In this document: piece after piece, positions 5,730 to 10,499 of the stretch | Layout: each line of letters starts with the position of its first letter | Position numbering within the stretch: position 1 is the stretch's first letter | NCBI GenBank assembly: GCA_016200995.1 | Contig: JACQDS010000031.1 | Coordinates: forward strand, 1-10,499 | From: Candidatus Azambacteria bacterium | GTDB lineage: Bacteria > Patescibacteriota > Minisyncoccia > GWC2-36-17 > M10-OD1-4 | Reading direction: 5' to 3' | Length of the DNA: 10,499 nt | The notes under the pieces: generated by a model | Databases searched by the model: none | What the model was told of the DNA's origin: nothing | Seen by the model: only the letters and a program-made list of their open reading frames with translations | Program-made: the position numbers and the translations under genes

Positions 5730-6966
5730 ACTCTTTTATATTGACCAATTTCCCTTGTCTCTCGCCTCTTTTTTTCACTTCCACAGAATCTTTTTCAAGC
5801 GTTTTTTCCGAAATTATTACAACCTCCGGTATGCCTATCAGATCGGCGTCTTTTAATTTCTCTCCAAAAGAGATATCTTTTCTGTCATCATAGAATACAT
5901 CAACTCCTTTACTTTGTAAACTCTCGTAAATTCTATCCGCCTCCGCGACGATCCTCTTGTTTTTCTCCTCATCTTTTGAATAAAAAGCCAAAATATGCGC
6001 TTTAAACGGCGCGACCGCCTCCGGCCAGATGATCCCGTTCTCATCATTGTAAACCTCCACTATGGTTCCAAGTAGCCTGCCAAGCCCGATGCCATAGCAT
6101 CCCATCATTACCGGCTTGTCGCTTCCATCTTCATCTTTGTATGTCAGCTCGAACGGATCGGAATATCTTGTTTTAAGTTCAAAAATATTTCCGACCTCAA
6201 TTGACTTTTTCTCTTCAAAATTTTCTCCGCCGCATTCCGGACAACTTTTCTGCTCGCTTTTGATCTCTTTGTTTATCGCGATACTGCATTTGTTGCAAAC
6301 ATATATGATATCCTCGCCGGCATCTGTGGCGGTTTGAAACTCATGGGAATATTTTGAAAATGAACCGCCTGAAGCGAATGTCAGATATGTTTTTTCCCCG
6401 ATCCCGACTCTTTCAAAGATCGCCTTGTAAACACCCTTCATCTTTTCATAAAAATCGGCAAGGTCTTTTTCATCTTTATGGAAAGAATAAAAATCTTTCA
6501 TTATAAATTCCCTGCCTCTTAAAATTCCGGACTTTGCCCTCAACTCCATCCTGAATTTATTTTGTATTTGATAGACGGAAAACGGCAGGTCTTTGTATGA
6601 GTGAATGAATTTTTTCGCAAGCGGAACCACCACCTCCTCGTGAGTTGCGCCAAGAGCGTTTTCTCTTTCCGAAGAATCTTTTACTTTATAAAGATCGTCC
6701 ATAGTATCCCATCTGCCTGTTTTTTCCCAGTTCTCTTTAGGATGCAAAGAAGGCATCAAGATCTCCTGCCCGCCGGCTTTGTTCATCTCCTCTCTGATGA
6801 TATTTTCTATTTTTTTAAAAACCAAAAAACCAAGCGGCAGATATGTGTAAACCCCCGCCTGGAGCTTGTCCACAAAGCCGGCTCTTATCAAAAGCTGGGC
6901 GTTTTTTGCCACTTCGTCCTTTGGAGCCTCTTTTCTTGTTTTTGTAAAAAGCTGAGATTGCCTCAT
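5719..6966 (-). CDS. proS: Prolyl-tRNA synthetase, compact form without the INS editing domain
   Basis: A class II aminoacyl-tRNA synthetase that charges tRNA-Pro. The 415-residue protein has the catalytic core with TxE motif (T108-H-E110), motif 2 (FRMELRAKSGILRGREF, 138-154), the KDFYSFH segment and motif 3 (GCYGIGLGR, 289-297), then an anticodon-binding domain (about 320-415). Bacterial ProRS enzymes are usually about 570 residues because a roughly 180-residue INS domain, which edits mischarged Ala-tRNA, sits between motifs 2 and 3. Here that place holds only a short segment with two CxxC pairs, C224/C227 and C242/C245, likely a zinc ribbon. The enzyme should therefore lack cis editing. 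Its ATG follows the rseP stop after one base, and its end overlaps mreB by 11 bp. Confidence 0.96.
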   Translation of the reverse strand: MRQSQLFTKTRKEAPKDEVAKNAQLLIRAGFVDKLQAGVYTYLPLGFLVFKKIENIIREEMNKAGGQEILMPSLHPKENWEKTGRWDTMDDLYKVKDSSERENALGATHEEVVVPLAKKFIHSYKDLPFSVYQIQNKFRMELRAKSGILRGREFIMKDFYSFHKDEKDLADFYEKMKGVYKAIFERVGIGEKTYLTFASGGSFSKYSHEFQTATDAGEDIIYVCNKCSIAINKEIKSEQKSCPECGGENFEEKKSIEVGNIFELKTRYSDPFELTYKDEDGSDKPVMMGCYGIGLGRLLGTIVEVYNDENGIIWPEAVAPFKAHILAFYSKDEEKNKRIVAEADRIYESLQSKGVDVFYDDRKDISFGEKLKDADLIGIPEVVIISEKTLEKDSVEVKKRGERQGKLVNIKEYAK

Positions 6967-6967
6967 A

Positions 6968-8056
6968 TTAAAGGAGACGTATTATGTCTTTAATTGTTAC
7001 TAACACCATCAGCATTATCAAAAGAACAATGCCGGCTGTCTGAAAAGCCATCTCAACCCTCTCGGAAACCGGAGATCTCTTGATAGCCTCTATGACCAAA
7101 AATAGAAATCTTCCGCCATCAAGCGCCGGTATCGGCAAGGCGTTTAAAATCGCAAGATTGATGGAAAGTATCGCCGCAAATTGTATCAAATAAGAAAATC
7201 CGAGTTGAGTGAATTGATATGTCATTTGGCCGATGCCGATGGGACCTGCAACCTCAACTCCGGCCTTTCCGGTGACGATCAAGTTTTTTAAGATATCGTA
7301 AAAACCGGAAAGCATCGCTCCGGTCGTTCTCCAAGCCGATTCAAAGCCATCTATTGGAGCTTTATACCAAACGGAAGAAACGATCCCAATCTTCCCCATC
7401 GCTATTCCGACCGCGCCTTCGCCTTTTGGAACATCCACTCTAGGCGTCACATCAACATTTAAAGTCTTCCCTCCTCTTTTTAACTCAATGGAGATCTTTT
7501 CGCCTTTATGCGCCGCTATGAATTCCTGAACTTGCCAGGGCTCTGAAATCTCAACTTTCTCCTCTTTGAATTCTACGCTTTTTAAAGTGTCCCCGACTTT
7601 AAACCCGGCTTCCTCTGCGGGAGATTTTGGCGCGATCTCGGTGATCGCCACCGTAATATCCCTCGCTCTTGAAATATTATCGTCCGTCACAAGCTGAGGC
7701 AAACCATACCAAAAGCCGACAGTAAGCAGAGCAACCGCCAAGACCCAATTCATAACAACGCCGGCAAGTATGACGATCATTCTCTGCCAAACCGGCTTTG
7801 AGACAAAACTTGCCGGATCACCGGCCCCCTCTCTTGATTCGCCAAAAATTTTCACAAATCCGCCAAGCGGTATCCAATTCACCGAATACTCCGTTTCGCC
7901 TTTTTTCTTTCCCCAGATCTTCGGTGGAAAGCCAAAACCGAACTCATCAACGCGAATTCCGAACTTTCTGGCCGCCTTGAAATGCCCAAACTCGTGCACT
8001 AAAACAAGCAAAGCCAAAATTATTAGAAAAACTACCACTGATAAAACAACAGCCAT
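6968..8056 (-). CDS. rseP: RseP-type site-2 intramembrane metalloprotease
   Basis: A 362-residue polytopic membrane zinc protease (peptidase family M50) that cleaves substrates within the membrane, such as anti-sigma factors or leftover signal peptides. The zinc motif HEFGH (21-25) lies in the first membrane helix, the second metal-binding element PIPALDGGR (308-316) lies near the C-terminus, and a single PDZ domain fills about 130-220 (PKSPAEEAGFKVGD). Further membrane helices are at about 92-116, 285-305 and 338-356. One PDZ domain is typical of Gram-positive-like and CPR members, where E. coli RseP has two. No anti-sigma factor or sigma gene is nearby, so the substrate is unknown. It starts 11 bp after frr; uppS and cdsA, often found between these genes, are absent. 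Confidence 0.95.
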   Translation of the reverse strand: MAVVLSVVVFLIILALLVLVHEFGHFKAARKFGIRVDEFGFGFPPKIWGKKKGETEYSVNWIPLGGFVKIFGESREGAGDPASFVSKPVWQRMIVILAGVVMNWVLAVALLTVGFWYGLPQLVTDDNISRARDITVAITEIAPKSPAEEAGFKVGDTLKSVEFKEEKVEISEPWQVQEFIAAHKGEKISIELKRGGKTLNVDVTPRVDVPKGEGAVGIAMGKIGIVSSVWYKAPIDGFESAWRTTGAMLSGFYDILKNLIVTGKAGVEVAGPIGIGQMTYQFTQLGFSYLIQFAAILSINLAILNALPIPALDGGRFLFLVIEAIKRSPVSERVEMAFQTAGIVLLIMLMVLVTIKDIIRLL

Positions 8057-8067
8057 TTATTTTAAAT

Positions 8068-8625
8068 TTAGTTATTTAGTATGTCTTTTTCTTTGGCATC
8101 CCTTGCCTCTTTTATCTTTTCATTATAAGCGTCAACCATCTTCTGAACAGCCTCTTTTGACTTGAATTTATCATCCTCGGAAAAAATGCCATCTTTCTCG
8201 TTTTTATCTACCGCCTTCATAGTATACTCCCTCTCCTGCCTGATGGAAACTTTCGCCTCTTCCATTTTCTGCCCAAGAATTTTTATCAATTGCTCTCTTC
8301 TCTCCTGAGTGAGTGTCGGTATGTTTATTCTGACAAAATCGCTTTCCGCTATCGGCGCAAGCCCGAGCTGGGAATTTCTGATCGCGGATTCGATCGGAGC
8401 AACAGCCCCCCTATCCCAGGGCTTTATGACTATCGTGCTTGGCGGCTGAACAGTAATCGAAGCGATCTGATTTAAAGGCGTCAGTGAGCCGTAATATTCA
8501 ACTCGCAAATCCTCCACCAGCGCAGAAGATGCTCTGCCGGTCCTTAAGGCTGAGATCTCATGCTTAAAATGCTCAATCGTTTTCTCCATTTTTTCTTTTA
8601 ATGGATTTAAAATTTCTTCGTACAT
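8068..8625 (-). CDS. frr: Ribosome recycling factor
   Basis: A full-length RRF of 185 residues, which with EF-G splits the post-termination ribosome. Family features include the KHEISALRTGRASSALVE helix (21-38), the beta domain with PPSTIVIKPWD (61-71), IRNSQLGLAP (82-91), and NIPTLTQERREQL (101-113), followed by the long C-terminal helix region. It is the first gene behind the promoter at 8679-8652 and the pyk terminator, and so probably heads the frr-to-mrdA operon. The ATG at 8625 gives the standard N-terminus; no Shine-Dalgarno is evident. The site-2 protease gene follows after 11 bp. Confidence 0.98.
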   Translation of the reverse strand: MYEEILNPLKEKMEKTIEHFKHEISALRTGRASSALVEDLRVEYYGSLTPLNQIASITVQPPSTIVIKPWDRGAVAPIESAIRNSQLGLAPIAESDFVRINIPTLTQERREQLIKILGQKMEEAKVSIRQEREYTMKAVDKNEKDGIFSEDDKFKSKEAVQKMVDAYNEKIKEARDAKEKDILNN

Positions 8626-8651
8626 AAATGCAAGTTAAATATAATAAAGTC

Positions 8652-8679
8652 AGTATATCAGAAAGTCCGAAAAATTCAA
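8652..8679 (-). promoter_or_regulatory. Extended -10 promoter of the frr-rseP-proS-mreBCD-mrdA run
   Basis: On the minus strand a -35 box TTGAAT (8679-8674) and a -10 box TATACT (8657-8652) are separated by 16 bp; TGA just before the -10 gives the extended TGnTATA form. Transcription would begin near 8645, about 20 nt before the frr ATG. It lies directly downstream of the pyk terminator, where a new transcript is expected. No other comparable promoter was noticed within the run. Confidence 0.6.
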
Positions 8680-8682
8680 ATT

Positions 8683-8723
8683 AAAAACCCCACTTGGAGG
8701 TGAAACCTCCAAGTGGGGTTTTT
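8683..8723 (-). terminator. Strong intrinsic terminator after pyk, symmetric
   Basis: Perfect 14-bp arms, 8688-8701 and 8705-8718, with a 3-nt loop, flanked by A5 (8683-8687) and T5 (8719-8723) so that it can work in both directions. On the minus strand it begins 13 bp (with flanking A5, 8 bp) after the pyk stop and ends in TTTTT. No plus-strand gene is seen to use the other orientation. Confidence 0.9.
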
Positions 8724-8730
8724 GAATATT

Positions 8731-10023
8731 TTAAACAACCTGAACCATCACCATATTTGTTCCTCCGATATGGCCGAATGGGACGCCGGCGGCGATGACT
8801 ATCTTGTCGCCTCTCTTGGCGTATTTTTGCTTTATAGCAAACTCCCTGGCGTGTCCGATGACCTCGTTTATATCATCAAAAGGCTTTGAGACAAAAGGAT
8901 AACAGCCGAAACTCAACATAACCTTGCTTGCGGTTTTTTGGTTTGGCGTCAAAACCACTATCGGCTGAGAAGGCTTGTGCCTTGAGATCATCTTTGGCGT
9001 GAAACCGGACTCCGTAAGAGCGATGATGATCTTTGCGTCAATGTCGTGAGCCGTCTTGACTATTGAGCCGGTAATGGAATCCACTACATTGTGATGCGGA
9101 TGCGCCTCATCAAGCATAATATCTCTCTTTGGATAATTAGCCTCCGTTTTTATCGCGACGCTGGACATAATATTTATGACATCCACCGGATTTTCTCCAA
9201 GCGCCGTCTCTTCGGAAAGCATCACCGCATCGGCGCCATCAAGTATTGAATTTGCGACATCGCTAACTTCTGCTCTTGTCGGCACGGGAGATTTTATCAT
9301 TGACTCAAGCATCTGCGTCGCCACTATCACCGGCTTGCCGGCTTTGTTGCATTTTTTGACTATTATTTTCTGAAGCGTAGGCACATCCTCCGGAGGCATC
9401 TCCACCGCCAAATCCCCTCTTGCCACCATTACCGCGTCTGTCGCTTCTATGATGGCATCAAGATTTTCTATAGCTTCCTGCGTTTCTATTTTTGCTATTA
9501 TGTTCGCTTTTGATTTTGCTTTATTTAAAATATCTCTTAACTCTAAAACATCCGAAGGCTGCCTAACAAAAGACAAAGCGACAAAATCAACATCCTCTCT
9601 GATGCCAAAAGTCAGGTCTTTCTTATCTTTTTCTGTCAAAGAGCTGATCTTCAAATACGCGCCGGGGATATTCACCCCTCTTCTGCCTTTGGTCTCGCCG
9701 CCGACTAGGACCCTGCATTTTATCTTGTCTTTTGAAACGGATATCACTTGCAATTTCTTTTTGCCATCATCAAGTAGTATGATATTTCCGCTTTTGACCT
9801 CTTTTGGCAGTTTTTTGTAATTGACAAAAGCCATGCTTTCATCGCCGACGCACTGGCTCGTCGTTAATGTGAAGATCGATCCCTTTTTTAAGTTCACCCT
9901 TTCCGTGTAAAAATCCCCGATCCTTATCTTTGGGCCGGAAAGATCCTGAATGATTGAAACCGGCATTTTTAATTTTTGGGAAACGCTTCTGACAGCTATG
10001 ATCCTGGTTTTTTTAATTGCCAT
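8731..10023 (-). CDS. pyk: Pyruvate kinase with an apparent N-terminal internal deletion
   Basis: Pyruvate kinase converts phosphoenolpyruvate and ADP to pyruvate and ATP. The 430-residue protein keeps QDLSGPKIR (26-34), the B domain, AKIE (177-180, catalytic K178 and metal ligand E180), ARGDLAVE (201-208, D204), VATQMLESM with T236, MLSEETALGENP and the C-terminal domain. However, MAIKKTRIIA runs straight into VRSVSQKL, whereas the family has about 45-50 residues here (TLGPAS, then the MNVARLNFSHG helix region). That segment carries the Arg, Asn and Ser that bind phosphate and K+, so activity is doubtful. ATG at 10023 is preferred: it lies 13 bp after the ROK stop, and the KKTRIIA start is typical; the ATG at 10101 would add 26 unrelated residues and overlap the ROK gene. 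Usual length is about 470-480. Confidence 0.93.
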   Translation of the reverse strand: MAIKKTRIIAVRSVSQKLKMPVSIIQDLSGPKIRIGDFYTERVNLKKGSIFTLTTSQCVGDESMAFVNYKKLPKEVKSGNIILLDDGKKKLQVISVSKDKIKCRVLVGGETKGRRGVNIPGAYLKISSLTEKDKKDLTFGIREDVDFVALSFVRQPSDVLELRDILNKAKSKANIIAKIETQEAIENLDAIIEATDAVMVARGDLAVEMPPEDVPTLQKIIVKKCNKAGKPVIVATQMLESMIKSPVPTRAEVSDVANSILDGADAVMLSEETALGENPVDVINIMSSVAIKTEANYPKRDIMLDEAHPHHNVVDSITGSIVKTAHDIDAKIIIALTESGFTPKMISRHKPSQPIVVLTPNQKTASKVMLSFGCYPFVSKPFDDINEVIGHAREFAIKQKYAKRGDKIVIAAGVPFGHIGGTNMVMVQVV

Positions 10024-10036
10024 ATTTATATTAATT

Positions 10037-10499
10037 TTAAATTTTTTGATTTGCCAATTCAAGAGCGCCATATAATCCGCCGATATCGCCAAGCGACGCA
10101 AGCTTAATATCAGAATACTCCGGAAATATTGTTAATGTATCCTTTAAATGCAGTTTGATATCTTCCGCAGAGATTCCGGGATTATTCATCATGCTACCTC
10201 CAAGCACCACGACATCCGGTGACCAAAATACTATCACATTGTTTATACCGTAAGCAAGCGTGGTCGCAAGCTCCCGCCAGACCTTTTCATCTTTTATCTC
10301 CTCCGGTCTTTTCTTGAATTTCTCCATCAAACTTTTTCCGCTGACATAATCCTCAAGCTCGCCCTTGGTGGAGCAAAAAGAACAATGCGCCTCTTCAAAA
10401 TCAATGATCTGATGCCCGGGCTCAAAGCCAAACCTGTTGGCATCTATTTTTCCGTTCACAATCCTCGCTCCGCCGACTCCCGTACTGACGGTAATATAC
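10037..10499 (-). CDS. ROK-family sugar kinase (glucokinase-like), C-terminal part only
   Basis: The last 153 residues of a ROK protein; the start lies beyond the window. It opens with the ROK signature YITVSTGVGG and ends with the typical SLGDIGGLYGALELA. ROK kinases phosphorylate glucose, N-acetylmannosamine and similar sugars; ROK repressors share this domain, and the missing N-terminus would decide between them, but the pyk gene 13 bp downstream favours a glycolytic kinase. The zinc site is unusual. The family pattern is GH followed by CxCGxxGCxE, while here HCSFCSTKGELE has CxxC spacing and Glu in place of the third Cys. A GTG at 10459 is in frame but internal, since the signature precedes it. 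Confidence 0.9.
   Translation of the reverse strand, partial: YITVSTGVGGARIVNGKIDANRFGFEPGHQIIDFEEAHCSFCSTKGELEDYVSGKSLMEKFKKRPEEIKDEKVWRELATTLAYGINNVIVFWSPDVVVLGGSMMNNPGISAEDIKLHLKDTLTIFPEYSDIKLASLGDIGGLYGALELANQKI

Noticed and set aside
10024..10101. Upstream ATG extending pyk by 26 residues
   Set aside because: It would overlap the ROK gene end, and the added residues do not match the missing pyruvate kinase N-terminus.

Overview
The window looks like part of a small, AT-rich genome of the Candidate Phyla Radiation (Patescibacteria, Parcubacteria-like). That placement is an inference from compact gene packing with overlaps, few Shine-Dalgarno sequences, reduced proteins (a 415-residue prolyl-tRNA synthetase) and GC-rich palindromes in AT-rich intergenic DNA. 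Every convincing gene is on the minus strand, so transcription runs from high to low coordinates.

Layout in transcription order: (1) 10499-8731, the 3' part of a ROK-family sugar kinase followed 13 bp later by pyruvate kinase (pyk), a small sugar-catabolism unit ending in a strong 14-bp hairpin terminator (8683-8723). (2) Directly behind that terminator is an extended -10 promoter (8679-8652), the likely start of a seven-gene run: frr (ribosome recycling), rseP-type site-2 protease, proS, mreB, mreC, mreD and mrdA (PBP2). Gaps are 55 bp or less and several genes overlap. The run joins translation functions, a membrane protease and the elongasome that directs lateral peptidoglycan synthesis, so a rod-like cell with peptidoglycan is expected. 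(3) 1374-885 has no gene. It holds a roughly 356-bp nested inverted repeat (981-1336) followed by T8 on the plus strand, then a compact promoter/operator. (4) 884-1, a Phd/YefM-type antitoxin with no visible toxin, followed 9 bp later by a TatD-family metal-dependent hydrolase that runs off the window.

Most noteworthy: the nested inverted repeat, whose arm differences are mostly G-U compatible when read on the plus strand and which ends in a U-tract, suggesting a structured non-coding RNA or element; and pyk, which seems to lack about 45-50 N-terminal residues in frame, including the conserved R-x-N-x-S part of the active site. The solitary antitoxin has a well-formed palindromic operator overlapping its -10 box. 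No rRNA, tRNA, CRISPR array or transposase gene was seen.
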